A stretch of DNA of 64,000 nt from Acinetobacter towneri DSM 14962 = CIP 107472 (GCF_000368785.1 NZ_KB849688.1:504849-568848); one strand, 5' to 3'. Numbered from the stretch's first letter, positions 36,962 to 47,709 are shown. Notes: generated by a model not told the origin, from the sequence alone. A program made the numbers and translations.

Positions 36962-37894
36962 CTATAAATACTTACCCGATTGTGTCAATAAAATCGCCAC
37001 CATCACAAAACCAAAAACTGTACTCAACACCAAGGGGGCTAAGGCTTTTTCATGTAAACCATAGTGCTGCCCGAAAATACCAAAGGCAATTGGCATTGGT
37101 AAAGCCGCAAGCAAAGTCCCGACAAATAGCATTTCTCGGTTCACATCTAATGCCCATAAAATTCCAAAAATCGTGAGTGGCATCAGCAATACTTTGAATG
37201 CAACCAAAACAATACTTTGCAAATTCACCGACTTGATTTGCATGCCGACCAAACTTCCACCAATCACAAATAAAGCCAAAGGTAAAGCAGTTTTGCCCAA
37301 CATTTCCAGCACTTGTGCAATAGCTTGCGGCAGTTTGAAATTCAACAATACGCACAGCATACCCAATAAAATAGATAAAATTACTGGATTTTTCAGTAAG
37401 CGCTGCACAGTTTCGGCATACACCTGCCAACCTGATTTCGCTGAAGATTGTAGCCCTCGTTCTGCCAAAATCAGCATCAAAGCTACAATAATTAAATTTT
37501 CGACAATTAAAGTTAAAGACAAATAAATTGCCGATTGACTGCCAATCAACAAAGTCAAAATAGCAGTGCCAATAAACCCTGTATTTGACATTGATGCACC
37601 CATTGCCAATACACTGGCATGGGTCAAATTTGAATTAAAATAATGCCGATACAGTAAAAAGGCACAGATAAACAGCAGAATAGAACCGCCACCGTAACCT
37701 AAGAAATAAGCAGGATGCCAGATTTCTGACAAACTTTTACTGGCCAATGCCTGCAATAGAAATGCAGGCAACGCCACTTTCATGACAAATTGACCTAGAA
37801 ACTGAATCGCACTGGTTTCAATAAATTGGCTTCTGATGGCAAAATATCCCAACAGTACTACGGTACAAATGGGAAATAAAATACTCAGTAACAC
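36962..37894 (-). CDS. AEC-family (auxin efflux carrier) permease
   Basis: A 310-residue transporter with about ten hydrophobic helices. The first one, LLSILFPICTVVLLGYFAI, is followed by VMKVALPAFLLQALASKS, a typical AEC half. MGASMSNTGFIGTAILTLLIGSQ lies in the middle, and GKTALPLALFVIGGSLVG with LAALPMPIAFGIFGQ occurs in the second half. Bacterial AEC proteins include malonate and malate exporters. The substrate is not indicated by the neighbours. Confidence 0.88.
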   Translation of the reverse strand: MLLSILFPICTVVLLGYFAIRSQFIETSAIQFLGQFVMKVALPAFLLQALASKSLSEIWHPAYFLGYGGGSILLFICAFLLYRHYFNSNLTHASVLAMGASMSNTGFIGTAILTLLIGSQSAIYLSLTLIVENLIIVALMLILAERGLQSSAKSGWQVYAETVQRLLKNPVILSILLGMLCVLLNFKLPQAIAQVLEMLGKTALPLALFVIGGSLVGMQIKSVNLQSIVLVAFKVLLMPLTIFGILWALDVNREMLFVGTLLAALPMPIAFGIFGQHYGLHEKALAPLVLSTVFGFVMVAILLTQSGKYL

Positions 37895-38018
37895 CCTGAC
37901 ATCCTTTTTCAGTGTTGCCCATGATCGACATGGTTTTTACTGATTTACCTTACACCGAATCTCCCTATAAAGCATGGCAAAATAGTGTAAGTTTCACTTA
38001 TTTTAAGCAGATAAAATA

Positions 38019-39170
38019 TTAGGATTCCACTTCCGTATCTGTGGATTTAAACGGCGCAAATAAAGTACGAAACCCATGCGGCTGACAGCGCAAATATTGC
38101 GGGGCAATCTCAATTTTTTCACCCAATTCTGCCGCAGCATGCCATGGCCAACGAGGGTCATATAAAATCGCACGTGCGATCGCAATCGCATCGGCCTGTT
38201 CATATTGCAAAATACCTTCTGCCTGCATCGCTTCGGTAATCAAACCCACCGCAATTACAGGAATTTTTACAGCTTGCTTAATGGCATGTGCAAATGGTGT
38301 TTGATAACCCGCATGCACATCAATTTTTTGATCGACATGCAAACCACCGCTCGACACGTGAATATAAGCCGCACCTAAATGCTCCAGTGCTTTTGCCAAA
38401 CCTACTGAAGATTCCACATTCCAACCCTCTGCATCATCCATCCAGTCTGTTGCAGAAATTCGCACCCCAATTGGATAGCCTTGTGGAACAGCATTTTGAA
38501 TCGCTTGAAATACTTCCAATGTAAGGCGAATCCGATTTTCCAAACTGCCGCCATATTCATCTTGGCGGTGATTAGACAGTGGTGACATAAATTGATGCAG
38601 CAAATAACCATGTGCAGCATGAATTTCGATTAAATCAAAACCTGCATCCACCGCTCGTACTGCGGCACTGGCAAAGTCTGCAATCACCTGTTGAATTTCA
38701 TCTTGCGTTAAAGCATGCGGAGGATGTTCGTGCGGTTGAAATGGTAACTCACTGGCCGATACCGTCTGCCAGCCATGTTCTTCATTCGGTGCAAACTGTC
38801 CTTTGCCCTGCCACGGTTTATCGGTTGAAGCTTTACGACCCGCATGTGCCAACTGCACAGCAAATGGCATAGGCGATAAACTTTTAACTTTATGCAATAG
38901 TGCTTTCATCTGCGCACGCTGCATGTCATTCCATAAGCCTAAATCTGCATAACTAATACGTCCTTCTGCCTGCACTGCCGTGGCTTCTACTATACACATC
39001 CCTGCGCCGGACAAGGCATAATTGGCCCATTGCTGCTCATGCCAATAGCTCAATTCACCTTGTTCATTGGCAGAATATTGACACATCGGGGCGATAACAA
39101 TTTTGTTGGCAAGTTGCAGTGATCCAAATTGAATCGGCTGAAAAAGTAATGTCACGCTGCAAGCCCTCAT
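38019..39170 (-). CDS. Old-yellow-enzyme NADPH:flavin oxidoreductase (NamA/YqjM-like)
   Basis: A 383-residue FMN-dependent ene-reductase. N-terminal IVIAPMCQYSANEQGELSYWH places it in the YqjM (thermophilic-like) class with the APMCQYS block and its cysteine. QLAHAGRKAS, GFDLIEIHAAHGYLLHQFMSPLSNHRQDEYGGSLENR and the ISATDWMD and PVIAVGLIT segments complete the TIM barrel. These enzymes reduce alpha,beta-unsaturated carbonyls and electrophiles. The start is uncertain; a GTG at 39155 is also possible. It is a single gene, divergent from mutM. Confidence 0.92.
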   Translation of the reverse strand: MRACSVTLLFQPIQFGSLQLANKIVIAPMCQYSANEQGELSYWHEQQWANYALSGAGMCIVEATAVQAEGRISYADLGLWNDMQRAQMKALLHKVKSLSPMPFAVQLAHAGRKASTDKPWQGKGQFAPNEEHGWQTVSASELPFQPHEHPPHALTQDEIQQVIADFASAAVRAVDAGFDLIEIHAAHGYLLHQFMSPLSNHRQDEYGGSLENRIRLTLEVFQAIQNAVPQGYPIGVRISATDWMDDAEGWNVESSVGLAKALEHLGAAYIHVSSGGLHVDQKIDVHAGYQTPFAHAIKQAVKIPVIAVGLITEAMQAEGILQYEQADAIAIARAILYDPRWPWHAAAELGEKIEIAPQYLRCQPHGFRTLFAPFKSTDTEVES

Positions 39171-39230
39171 ACAGTGCGATTCACCAAAAGCGAATCATTA
39201 AATAAAAAAGAAGTAATCACTCAGAATCTG

Positions 39231-39252
39231 CCATCTGTTTTAGATGGTTTTT
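39231..39252 (+). terminator. Small terminator-like hairpin upstream of mutM
   Basis: CCATCT-gtttt-AGATGG followed by TTTTTC on the + strand, in the 273-base gap between the oxidoreductase start and mutM. No + strand gene lies just before it, so it might act as an attenuator or end a divergent transcript. Confidence 0.5.
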
Positions 39253-39443
39253 CTATAATAGATGTTTAAAAATGATTTATTTATAACGTGTTGTATGGTT
39301 TTTGCAAAGCCTGCTTTTGTTTTACACAGAATAATTTTGCGACAGCACACTATGGCTTGTATTCTATGGATAATGCCCAATATTAAGCGCATTACTGTAT
39401 GTCCTTGCCTGCTTAATTTCTAAAAGCGGATTGAATTTGTACC

Positions 39444-40304
39444 ATGCCAGAATTACCAGAAGTTGAAACTACCAAAACTAGTCTATTGCCGCTACTTGAT
39501 CAAAAAGTCCTGAATGTAGAAGTACGTCAAGCCAATTTACGCTGGCCCATTCCAGAAAACCTACATAAACTCACAGGACAAAAATTACTGCAATTGACCC
39601 GCAGATCCAAATACATTCTGGCGCAATTTGAACAGGACAGCATGTTGTGGCATTTAGGCATGTCGGGCAGTTTTCGTCTTTGCGATGCGCAGGAAGATTT
39701 ACGCAAACACGACCATTTGATTATTCAGTTTGAAGATATACAATTGCGCTACCACGACCCACGTCGCTTTGGCTGTATTTTATGGCTAAATGAAAGCTCT
39801 CAACGCAAACTGATAGATCCACTTGGCCCTGAGCCGTTGAGTGATGCCTTTAACCCCGACTATCTTGCACAGAAGCTCAAAAACAAAAATGTTGGCATCA
39901 AAGTTGCAATTATGGATAACCATGTCGTGGTGGGTGTGGGCAATATTTATGCCACGGAAAGTCTGTTTAATTTAGGTATTCACCCTGCACAACCTGCATC
40001 ATCACTCAGTTTGAAACAGATTGAAAAACTAGTGCTCGAAATCAAACGCATTTTAAAACAAGCGATTGATTTAGGCGGTTCGACCTTACGTGATTACAGC
40101 AATGCGATGGGCGAAAATGGCTATTTCCAACAAACCTTGTTGGCGTATGGACGTGCAGGTGAAATGTGTGTGAACTGTGAAACCACACTAGAAAATTTAA
40201 AACTGGGCCAACGTGCCTCGGTATTTTGTCCTGAATGTCAGCCTTTGAAAAAAGTACTCACTTCGACTAAAGCTGCAACAAGCAAACGAGGTAAAAAAGT
40301 ATGA
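39444..40304 (+). CDS. mutM: Formamidopyrimidine-DNA glycosylase MutM (Fpg)
   Basis: MutM removes 8-oxoguanine and formamidopyrimidines from DNA and cuts the backbone. The start MPELPEVETTKTSL gives the catalytic Pro and Glu after removal of Met. YHDPRRFGCILWL, MDNHVVVGVGNIYATESLF, GSTLRDYSNAMGENGYFQ (the void-filling helix-two-turn-helix) and the C-terminal zinc finger CVNC...CPEC are present. The 286-residue length includes a lysine-rich tail. It overlaps the ppiC start by four bases (ATGA), so the two are co-translated. Confidence 0.96.
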   Translation: MPELPEVETTKTSLLPLLDQKVLNVEVRQANLRWPIPENLHKLTGQKLLQLTRRSKYILAQFEQDSMLWHLGMSGSFRLCDAQEDLRKHDHLIIQFEDIQLRYHDPRRFGCILWLNESSQRKLIDPLGPEPLSDAFNPDYLAQKLKNKNVGIKVAIMDNHVVVGVGNIYATESLFNLGIHPAQPASSLSLKQIEKLVLEIKRILKQAIDLGGSTLRDYSNAMGENGYFQQTLLAYGRAGEMCVNCETTLENLKLGQRASVFCPECQPLKKVLTSTKAATSKRGKKV

Positions 40305-40579
40305 GAACCGCTATTGTGCGTCATATTTTAGTGAAAGATAAAGAAACCTGTGAACAACTGAAAAAGCGGATTCAATCAGGTGCTGATTTTGCCAAAATTG
40401 CCAAACAATTTTCGACCTGCCCTTCAGGAAAAAAAGGTGGGGAATTGGGTGAGGTCAAAAAAGGACAATTGGTACCCGTGATTGATAAATTAGTGTTTAC
40501 CGCAGCAGAACGCGTACTACACGGCCCTGTAAAAAGTCAGTTTGGTTTTCATTTGGTAGAAGTAAAGTTTCGGATGTAA
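40301..40579 (+). CDS. ppiC: Peptidyl-prolyl cis-trans isomerase PpiC (parvulin)
   Basis: A 92-residue one-domain parvulin. AIVRHILVKDKETCEQLKKRIQ, FAKIAKQFSTCPSGKKGGELGEVKKGQLVPVIDKLVF and GPVKSQFGFHLVEV match E. coli PpiC block by block. It has no signal peptide, so it acts in the cytoplasm to speed proline isomerisation. It is coupled to mutM through an ATGA overlap and is followed by a terminator. Confidence 0.95.
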   Translation: MRTAIVRHILVKDKETCEQLKKRIQSGADFAKIAKQFSTCPSGKKGGELGEVKKGQLVPVIDKLVFTAAERVLHGPVKSQFGFHLVEVKFRM

Positions 40580-40622
40580 TTTTTATGCCTTCAGCGCCTC
40601 TCCATCCTAGAGAATAGGGTGC

Positions 40623-40655
40623 AAACAAACGGCGCATAAAGCGCCGTTTGTTTTG
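40623..40655. terminator. Bidirectional terminator between ppiC and mscL
   Basis: CAAACGGCGC-ataaa-GCGCCGTTTG stem of ten bases with A and T flanks, between convergent ppiC (+) and mscL (-). Confidence 0.85.
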
Positions 40656-40670
40656 ATTGCGTATTAAAAA

Positions 40671-41105
40671 TTATTGACGTTTTTTCAATTCATCACGAAT
40701 TTCACGTAGCAACGCGATATCTTCTGGCGTTGCTGCTGGTTCTGGCGCTGCTTCTTCTTGTTTACGGCGCATACGATTAATCATTTTCACCATTAAGAAC
40801 ACCACCCATGCCAAAATGATGAAGTTAATTAAAATCGTAAGGAAGTTACCATAGGTCAGGACATTTACACCTGCTTTGGTTAACTCATCTAAAGACTGTA
40901 AATTGTTTGGGTTATCGCCCAAAACAAAGAACTTTTGTGTGAAATCCACACCACCGCCAGTGATCACAGTAATCAATGGCATGATGATATCTTTCACTAA
41001 TGAGTCAACAATTTTACCAAATGCCCCACCAATAATCACACCGACAGCCAAGTCGATCATATTGCCTTTTACCGCAAATTCGCGGAACTCTTGAATAATA
41101 CTCAT
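40671..41105 (-). CDS. mscL: Large-conductance mechanosensitive channel MscL
   Basis: MscL opens on membrane stretch and releases solutes under osmotic downshock. [45 protein letters not shown] is the family N-terminal helix and first membrane segment; the second is [24 protein letters not shown], followed by a charged cytoplasmic helix with [32 protein letters not shown]. The 144-residue length is typical. A single gene. Confidence 0.96.
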   Translation of the reverse strand: MSIIQEFREFAVKGNMIDLAVGVIIGGAFGKIVDSLVKDIIMPLITVITGGGVDFTQKFFVLGDNPNNLQSLDELTKAGVNVLTYGNFLTILINFIILAWVVFLMVKMINRMRRKQEEAAPEPAATPEDIALLREIRDELKKRQ

Positions 41106-41229
41106 TTAAATCTCCAGTTTTTTTTGACTTTAATTTATGTGACGAAGTATACATTAACTTTATAGCTTCATTTCCACGTAATTTACTTGGAAATCATCTG
41201 CTTTTATATATTGGTTTGCTAATTTAAAC

Positions 41230-41264
41230 AAAAAAATGCCATCAATAAATTGATGGCATTTTTA
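41230..41264 (-). terminator. Terminator of typA
   Basis: AAAAATGCCATCAAT / ATTGATGGCATTTTT stem with a two-base loop and T run on the - strand, 43 bases past the typA stop. Confidence 0.92.
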
Positions 41265-41305
41265 AATTTTGCTGCCCCGCATGAGGACAACATCATTTTT
41301 AAAAC

Positions 41306-43144
41306 TTATTTACCAGAACGGTTACGTTTACGTTCGTTTTCAGTCAACCAGCGTTTACGGATACGGATTGACTTAGGTGTTACTTCAACTAATTCATCAT
41401 CTTCAATAAATTCAAGCGCTTGTTCAAGCGTGAATTCAATTGCAGGTACCAATGTCAACGCATCATCAGTACCAGAAGCACGTACGTTAGTTAACTGTTT
41501 CGCTTTAGTTGGGTTAACTGTCATGTCGTCTGAACGAGAGTTAATCCCTACGATCATACCTTCGTAAACTTCTAACTGAGGTTTAGCAAATAGACGACCA
41601 CGGTCCTGCAATGTGAACAATGCATAGCCAAGGCAAGTACCTTGAACCATAGAAATCAACACACCGTTTTGACGTTTCGCAACTTGACCTGCTTTCATTG
41701 GGCCATAGTGTGAGAAGCTTGACGTCATGATACCCGTACCAGAAGTCATGGTCATGAATTCAGAACGGAAACCAATTAAACCACGTGAAGGCACAGTGGC
41801 TTCAATACGGATACGACCTTTACCGTCTACTTCCATATTGGTCATCTCACCTTTACGGTTACCCATTTGTTCCATCACAGCGCCTTGGTGCTGTTCTTCT
41901 ACGTCAAAAGTCACGTTTTCGTATGGTTCTTGCATTTCGCCATCAATCTCTTTCAAGATGACTTGCGGACGAGATACACCCATTTCGAAGCCTTCACGGC
42001 GCATGTTTTCAATCAATACAGAAAGGTGAAGCTCACCACGACCAGATACTTTGAAACGGTCTGGACTGTCAGTATCTTCTACACGAAGTGCAACGTTGTG
42101 AATTAATTCGCGGTCTAGACGTTCACGAATGTTACGTGAAGTCACGAACTTACCTTCTTTACCCGCAAAAGGTGAGTTGTTGACTTGGAATGTCATCGAT
42201 ACGGTTGGTTCGTCTACAGAAAGCGGCGGTAAAGCTTCTACATTTTTCGGATCACAAATCGTGTCAGAAATATGTAATTCGTCCATGCCTGTTACACAAA
42301 CGATGTCACCTGCAGATGCAGATTCGATGTCGATACGCTCTAAACCGTGGTAACCCATGATTTTTAAGATACGACCGTTACGTGTTTTGCCTTCTTGGTC
42401 AATCACGGTTACAGGTGTATTCAATTTCACAGAACCACGTTGAATACGACCCACACCAATCACACCCACGAAACTATTATAGTCAAGTGAAGAGACTTGC
42501 ATTTGGAATGGACCATCAACATCAACTGCTGGTGGCTCGACGATATCTACAATTGTTTGGAATAACGGCGTCATATCTTCCGCTAATTCGTCTGGCGCAG
42601 GACCAGCAACACCACGTAAGCCTGATGCATATACGATTGGGAAGTCTAATTGGTCATCGGTTGCACCCAAGTTATCAAACAAGTCAAATACTTGATCAAT
42701 AACCCAGTCTGGACGCGCGTTTGGCTTGTCTACTTTGTTGATGATCACGATTGGCTTCAAACCACGTGCGAACGCTTTTTGCGTTACGAAACGTGTTTGT
42801 GGCATTGGGCCTTCTTGTGAGTCAACCAAAAGAAGTACGCAATCCACCATCGACATTACACGTTCAACTTCGCCACCGAAGTCGGCGTGTCCCGGGGTGT
42901 CCACAATGTTAATGCGGTATTCAGTATCAGTACGTTTGTCTAACCACTTGATTGCAGTGTTTTTTGCAAGAATGGTAATACCACGTTCACTTTCAATAGC
43001 GCCTGAATCCATGACACGCTCAATCTCGCCCGCTCGTTCACCGAGTGCGCCCGATTGTTGTAAAAGTTTATCCACAAGAGTTGTTTTTCCGTGGTCAACG
43101 TGCGCAATAATTGCGATGTTGCGGAGAGTTTTAATATCAGACAT
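41306..43144 (-). CDS. typA: GTP-binding ribosome-associated protein TypA/BipA
   Basis: BipA is a translational GTPase that binds ribosomes and helps with assembly and stress growth. All G-motifs are there: AHVDHGKTTLVDKLL (G1), ERGITI (G2), DTPGHADFGGE (G3), INKVDK (G4) and an S-G-L motif (G5). The EF-G-like domains III and V follow, and the C-terminal domain has AFFTLQDRG-type ALFTLQDRGRLFAKP and EGMIVGINSRSDDM. Length 612 is typical. It has its own terminator and a long upstream gap. Confidence 0.97.
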   Translation of the reverse strand: MSDIKTLRNIAIIAHVDHGKTTLVDKLLQQSGALGERAGEIERVMDSGAIESERGITILAKNTAIKWLDKRTDTEYRINIVDTPGHADFGGEVERVMSMVDCVLLLVDSQEGPMPQTRFVTQKAFARGLKPIVIINKVDKPNARPDWVIDQVFDLFDNLGATDDQLDFPIVYASGLRGVAGPAPDELAEDMTPLFQTIVDIVEPPAVDVDGPFQMQVSSLDYNSFVGVIGVGRIQRGSVKLNTPVTVIDQEGKTRNGRILKIMGYHGLERIDIESASAGDIVCVTGMDELHISDTICDPKNVEALPPLSVDEPTVSMTFQVNNSPFAGKEGKFVTSRNIRERLDRELIHNVALRVEDTDSPDRFKVSGRGELHLSVLIENMRREGFEMGVSRPQVILKEIDGEMQEPYENVTFDVEEQHQGAVMEQMGNRKGEMTNMEVDGKGRIRIEATVPSRGLIGFRSEFMTMTSGTGIMTSSFSHYGPMKAGQVAKRQNGVLISMVQGTCLGYALFTLQDRGRLFAKPQLEVYEGMIVGINSRSDDMTVNPTKAKQLTNVRASGTDDALTLVPAIEFTLEQALEFIEDDELVEVTPKSIRIRKRWLTENERKRNRSGK

Positions 43145-43316
43145 TTAAATTCAATACGCTATAAATTTGAGGGCAAATTATACAGAAAAATACTAAAGTT
43201 TTATAGTGACACTTTATTGACACACACAATTTTTTTTGATGAGTGGCGTGCTTTGGGTTTTGTAAAGCTGTGTAACTCGATTAGAATAGCGCCACTTTTG
43301 CAATTTTTTATGACTC

Positions 43317-44687
43317 ATGTCTGATTTAAACCACTCTCCCCACCCAAAAGACCAGCTCGATTTGGTCTATGGTCTGAATGACCGTCCAAAACCATTCATC
43401 GCTTTTTTAGCAGCTTTTCAGCATTTACTGGCAATTATTGTTCCAATTGTCACACCAGGTCTCTTAATTTGCTTGGCTTTAGGTGTTTCCAAACAAGATA
43501 CCAACATGATCTTGTCAATGTCTTTGGTCATTTCAGGCATTGCAACCTTTTTACAATGTAAAAAAGTCGGCCCTTTTGGTGCAGGTTTGCTCATTGTGCA
43601 AGGCACCAGTTTTAACTTTATTGGCCCAATCATTGGTATTGGCTCTGCTATGGTCGCCGCAGGCACACCTGTTGAATCGGTCATGGCGGCAATTTTTGGC
43701 GTGGTCATTGCAGGTTCGTTTATTGAAATGGGCGTATCGCAAATTTTACCGTGGGTCAAAAAGCTGATTACCCCATTGGTCACTGGTATTGTGGTACTTC
43801 TCATTGGTTTGACCTTAATTAAAGAAGGTTTAATCAGTATGGGCGGTGGCTACCAAGCCATGAGCAATAATACCTTTGCCAATACCGACAACCTGATTAT
43901 GTCGTGTACCGTCTTGGCAATTATTATTATTTTGAACCGCATCAATATCACGTGGATTAAAAGCTCTGCCATTTTAATTGCCTTGGTGATTGGTTATGCA
44001 ATGGCAGGCATGATGGGTCATCTCGACTTTTCAGGTCTGAAAGATGCCCCTCTAGTACAAGTGCCGACTCCGATGCATTTTGGACTGGATTTCTCTTGGA
44101 GCTTATTCATTCCATTGGCATTTATTTATTTGGTGACGTCATTAGAAGCCATTGGTGATATTACCGCGACCTCTAAACTCTCCAATCAACCTGTCGATGG
44201 CCCACAATGGATGCAACGCATTAAAGGCGGTGTATTGGTAAATGGCGCTAACTCATTCTTGGCAGGTATTTTCAACACCTTCCCAAGTTCGGTATTTGCC
44301 CAAAACAATGGCGTGATTCAACTTACAGGTGTTGCTAGCCGTTATGTCGGTATCTGGATTGCTGCCCTGCTCATCATTTTAGGTTTACTTCCTGCAGTCG
44401 CGGGTGTGATTCAGGCTGTGCCTCAAGCCGTATTAGGTGGTGCTGTGATGGTGATGTTTGGTGCTGTTGCCGCTTCGGGAATCAATATTCTTTCAGGTGT
44501 CGCTTTAGATCGTCGTGCCTTGCTGATTATTGCAATTTCATTGGGCTTAGGTTTAGGTGTTGCACAAGTGCCACAAATTCTGGAACACTTACCTGAATTA
44601 TTCCGTAATATTTTCAGTTCAGGCGTTGCAACAGGCGGTATTGCAGCACTCATTTTAAATATTGTGCTTCCTGAAACTAAAAAGTAA
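43317..44687 (+). CDS. NCS2-family xanthine/uracil permease
   Basis: A 456-residue nucleobase:cation symporter with about 14 membrane segments. The N-terminal LVYGLNDRPKPFIAFLAAFQHLLA is the NCS2 opening. GTSFNFIGPIIGIG and the signature region SLEAIGDITATSKLSNQPV (TSLEAIGD motif, in which the glutamate binds the substrate) point to the xanthine group. AQNNGVIQLTGVASRYVG is another block. A xanthine or uric-acid substrate is the best guess; no purine genes lie nearby. It is followed by a terminator that separates it from rsmC. Confidence 0.9.
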   Translation: MSDLNHSPHPKDQLDLVYGLNDRPKPFIAFLAAFQHLLAIIVPIVTPGLLICLALGVSKQDTNMILSMSLVISGIATFLQCKKVGPFGAGLLIVQGTSFNFIGPIIGIGSAMVAAGTPVESVMAAIFGVVIAGSFIEMGVSQILPWVKKLITPLVTGIVVLLIGLTLIKEGLISMGGGYQAMSNNTFANTDNLIMSCTVLAIIIILNRINITWIKSSAILIALVIGYAMAGMMGHLDFSGLKDAPLVQVPTPMHFGLDFSWSLFIPLAFIYLVTSLEAIGDITATSKLSNQPVDGPQWMQRIKGGVLVNGANSFLAGIFNTFPSSVFAQNNGVIQLTGVASRYVGIWIAALLIILGLLPAVAGVIQAVPQAVLGGAVMVMFGAVAASGINILSGVALDRRALLIIAISLGLGLGVAQVPQILEHLPELFRNIFSSGVATGGIAALILNIVLPETKK

Positions 44688-44697
44688 TTGCATGTCC

Positions 44698-44736
44698 AAA
44701 AAACACTGTCTGAGCTGAACTTAGACAGTGTTTTTC
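44698..44736 (+). terminator. Terminator between the NCS2 permease and rsmC
   Basis: AAAAACACTGTCT / AGACAGTGTTTTT stem with an 11-base loop and T run, located 11 bases after the permease stop and 16 bases before the rsmC start. Its T run is followed by the GGAGAG ribosome site of rsmC, so read-through is needed or the rsmC promoter overlaps. Confidence 0.88.
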
Positions 44737-44752
44737 TATTGGAGAGAGAACC

Positions 44753-45787
44753 ATGAACCCCCAAAGCGAAGTTTTACTCAGACAATACGACTATTTGTCT
44801 GGTCGCGTTCTACTGATCAATGCCCCGACCGATCAACTCCTCGCAGAATTGGGTGACTCAATCCAAGCTTCTGTTTGGACATGGAATTTTAACGACTATC
44901 AATACTTTCAAAATCGACAGGCGCAAGTGCATTTTGGTGCAGAATTGCCTGCAGGTGAATTTGATCAGGCTGTTATTTTTGTGCCGAAATCCAAGGAACT
45001 GCTCAATTACCTGATTCACACCATTGCCGCACAACTCCCACAAGGCAGCAGCGTATTTTTAGTCGGTGAAAAGAAAGCAGGAATTGAACGGGCTGCAAAG
45101 CAATTACAACCTTATGGCAAAACACTCAAACTAGATAGCGCCCGCCACTGCCAACTATGGCAGCTGATTTTAGACTGCAAGGTTCAAACTAAAGCCTTAG
45201 CAGATTGGGCGCAAAACTATACAGTTGCTACACCTAAAGGCGATTTACAGATTTGTGCCTTGCCGGGTGTATTTAGCCAAAAACACTTGGATGTTGGCAC
45301 GGCTGTATTACTGCCTTATTTGAATCAGGTTACTGCTGGGAAAATTGCAGATTTTGGCTGTGGTGCGGGTGTGATCAGTGCTTACTTAGCCAAACTTAAC
45401 CCTGAAAATCGTATTTTTGCTTTAGATGTCGATGCCTTTGCTTTAGCGTCAACGCTAATGACGTTTGAAAAAAATCAGCTCAATCCACAACAACTTGAAA
45501 TTAAAGCCGTGACAGGCGTTGAAGATGCACCGCTATTTTTGCATGCCATCGTGAGTAATCCCCCGTTCCACCAAGGCATTCAAACACATTACGATGCCAG
45601 TGAAAATCTGTGTAAAACCTCACGTCGTCACCTGAAATCGGGTGGTGAACTTTGGATTGTGGCTAATCGCTTTTTGAATTATCCACTCTTAATTGAACAA
45701 AGTTTCGGTCAATGCACAATCAAGGCAGATCAACAAGGCTTTAAAGTGCTGTTTGCCAGTACACAAAAAAATACGAAGGACGCATGA
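44753..45787 (+). CDS. rsmC: 16S rRNA m2G1207 methyltransferase RsmC
   Basis: RsmC methylates G1207 of 16S rRNA. The duplicated methyltransferase layout is visible: a degenerate N-terminal half ([22 protein letters not shown]) and an active C-terminal half with the SAM motif [22 protein letters not shown] near residue 195. The catalytic [17 protein letters not shown] (NPPF) lies near residue 265. The 344-residue length fits. A good GGAGAG site precedes the ATG. The stop overlaps the lysP start (ATGATGA). Confidence 0.92.
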   Translation: MNPQSEVLLRQYDYLSGRVLLINAPTDQLLAELGDSIQASVWTWNFNDYQYFQNRQAQVHFGAELPAGEFDQAVIFVPKSKELLNYLIHTIAAQLPQGSSVFLVGEKKAGIERAAKQLQPYGKTLKLDSARHCQLWQLILDCKVQTKALADWAQNYTVATPKGDLQICALPGVFSQKHLDVGTAVLLPYLNQVTAGKIADFGCGAGVISAYLAKLNPENRIFALDVDAFALASTLMTFEKNQLNPQQLEIKAVTGVEDAPLFLHAIVSNPPFHQGIQTHYDASENLCKTSRRHLKSGGELWIVANRFLNYPLLIEQSFGQCTIKADQQGFKVLFASTQKNTKDA

Positions 45788-47250
45788 TGAGCGAAACTCA
45801 AAACAATCGACAGTTACAGCGTAAGCTCGGTGCGCGTCATTTAAACATGATCGCCATTGGTGGCTCAATTGGTACAGGTTTATTCCTTGCTTCAGGGGCC
45901 ACCATTGCCAACGCTGGTCCTGGTGGCGCCTTGCTTGCGTATGCCCTCATTGGTGTGATGATTTATTTCTTGATGACCAGTTTAGGGGAACTTGCCACCC
46001 ACAATCCAACCTCTGGGGCTTTCTTTACCTATGGCAGTAAATATGTCGAGGGTGGTTTTGGTTTCGCACTCGGCTGGAACTATTGGTACAACTGGGCCAT
46101 TACCGTGGCATTTGAATTGGTGGCTGTACAATTCATTATGAAATTCTGGTTTCCCGATATTCCTGGCTTCTATTGGAGCGCCTTATTTCTAGCGGTTGTA
46201 TTTGGTATTAATGCCTTAACCGTCAAAGGTTTTGGGGAATCTGAGTTTTTCTTCTCACTGGTCAAAGTCCTTGCGATTGTGGCATTCATCATTATCGGTA
46301 TTTTTATGATTGTCAAAATCATGCTGACTCCAGATGTTGCTACTTTTGCCAATTGGAGCAAAGGCGAAGCTCCATTTGTAGGTGGATTATCCGCCTTAAT
46401 TGGGGTAGCAATGATTGCAGGATTCTCATTTCAGGGTACAGAAATGGTGGGGGTTGCTGCGGGTGAATCTAAAAATCCGAAGAAAACAATTCCGATTGCA
46501 ATTAAACAAATCTTCTGGCGTATTTTGTTGTTTTATATCGTGTGTATTTTCATTATTGGTACCTTAATCGCCTATGATGACCCACGTTTACTTCAAGCAG
46601 CCGCCACCGATAACATTGCACTCTCTCCGTTTACTTTACTATATGAACAGGCAGGCTTTGCCTTTGCCGCAAGTGTCATGAATGCAGTAATTTTAACTGC
46701 GATTCTTTCTGCTGGTAACTCGGGTATGTATTCATCGACCCGTATGCTATTTGATATGGCACGTAAAGGCAGTGCACCAAAAGCTTTTGCCCGCTTGGAT
46801 GCTCGTGGCGTCCCAATGAATGCACTGTATGCCACAACAGCAATCGCTGCACTATGTTTTTTAACAACATTTATTGGTGAAAAACAAGTATTTAACTGGC
46901 TTCTGAATATGTCAGGCATGTGTGGCTTTATCGTTTGGCTCGGAATTGCTGTATCGCATTACCGCTTCCGTAAAGGCTATTTGGCACAAGGCTACAAACT
47001 TGAAGATTTAGATTACCGCGCCAAATTCTTTCCTTTTGCGCCATGGTTTGCCTTTATTTTATGTGCGATTGTTGTATTAGGGCAAAACTACCAAGCTGTA
47101 CTTGATGGTGAATGGCTCGCTGTTTTATCGACTTATATTGGTATTCTTTTGTTCTTGGTCATTTGGTTAGGCTATAAATGGAAACACAAAACCAAACTGA
47201 TTGCATATCAGGAGATGGATGTGAAACCACTACATCCTGATCATGACTAA
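45784..47250 (+). CDS. lysP: Lysine-specific permease LysP
   Basis: A 12-helix amino-acid permease of 488 residues. From memory it tracks E. coli LysP for most of its length: [76 protein letters not shown], and [29 protein letters not shown]. The C-terminal half keeps [14 protein letters not shown]. Lysine uptake is therefore likely; arginine or other basic amino acids cannot be excluded. It overlaps rsmC by four bases. Confidence 0.88.
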   Translation: MMSETQNNRQLQRKLGARHLNMIAIGGSIGTGLFLASGATIANAGPGGALLAYALIGVMIYFLMTSLGELATHNPTSGAFFTYGSKYVEGGFGFALGWNYWYNWAITVAFELVAVQFIMKFWFPDIPGFYWSALFLAVVFGINALTVKGFGESEFFFSLVKVLAIVAFIIIGIFMIVKIMLTPDVATFANWSKGEAPFVGGLSALIGVAMIAGFSFQGTEMVGVAAGESKNPKKTIPIAIKQIFWRILLFYIVCIFIIGTLIAYDDPRLLQAAATDNIALSPFTLLYEQAGFAFAASVMNAVILTAILSAGNSGMYSSTRMLFDMARKGSAPKAFARLDARGVPMNALYATTAIAALCFLTTFIGEKQVFNWLLNMSGMCGFIVWLGIAVSHYRFRKGYLAQGYKLEDLDYRAKFFPFAPWFAFILCAIVVLGQNYQAVLDGEWLAVLSTYIGILLFLVIWLGYKWKHKTKLIAYQEMDVKPLHPDHD

Positions 47251-47295
47251 AGTAAATCTTCTTCTATTGCACTTCGTTTGAGAAGCCAAGATTCT

Positions 47296-47326
47296 AAAAA
47301 CAGCCAACATTTGGCTGTTTTTTTAT
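47296..47326 (+). terminator. Terminator of rsmC-lysP
   Basis: AAAACAGCCAA-catt-TTGGCTGTTTTTTT, an 11-bp stem with long T run, 46 bases after the lysP stop. Confidence 0.9.
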
Positions 47327-47709
47327 GGCGCAAATTTAAGACAAATTTTATTTTTAAAGCACTTTCATTATTGATAATACGGCGAGAGATCACATCACAA
47401 ACTGCTCAATGTTGATTTTATAATCGCTAAACAACGACTTGATCGACTGATAGACATTCAGTACATATATCTTGTTTCAAAATTTGATCTGGGGCACCGC
47501 TTTGGAGTTTTTAAATGAATTGACGATAAACTTGATATAAAAATTCGGCTTAGTTTACAATTCAACAAACCGAAATATTAAGCACCATCAGCCTCTACTT
47601 TATTTACTCATTATTCTAATAATCATACTTTTACAATATTTTTTAAACGTATTGAATGTAAATCATTTCAGGCACTCTTTAATCCAGACACCTCATAAAA
47701 GAGAAGCAT

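Noticed and set aside
37050-37526. Overlapping frames on both strands of the AEC transporter gene
   Set aside because: Shadows of a membrane protein gene whose own frame shows ten hydrophobic helices.
44688-44752. Riboswitch or purine leader around the NCS2 permease and rsmC
   Set aside because: The only structure is a standard terminator; no conserved aptamer layout is seen upstream of the permease either.
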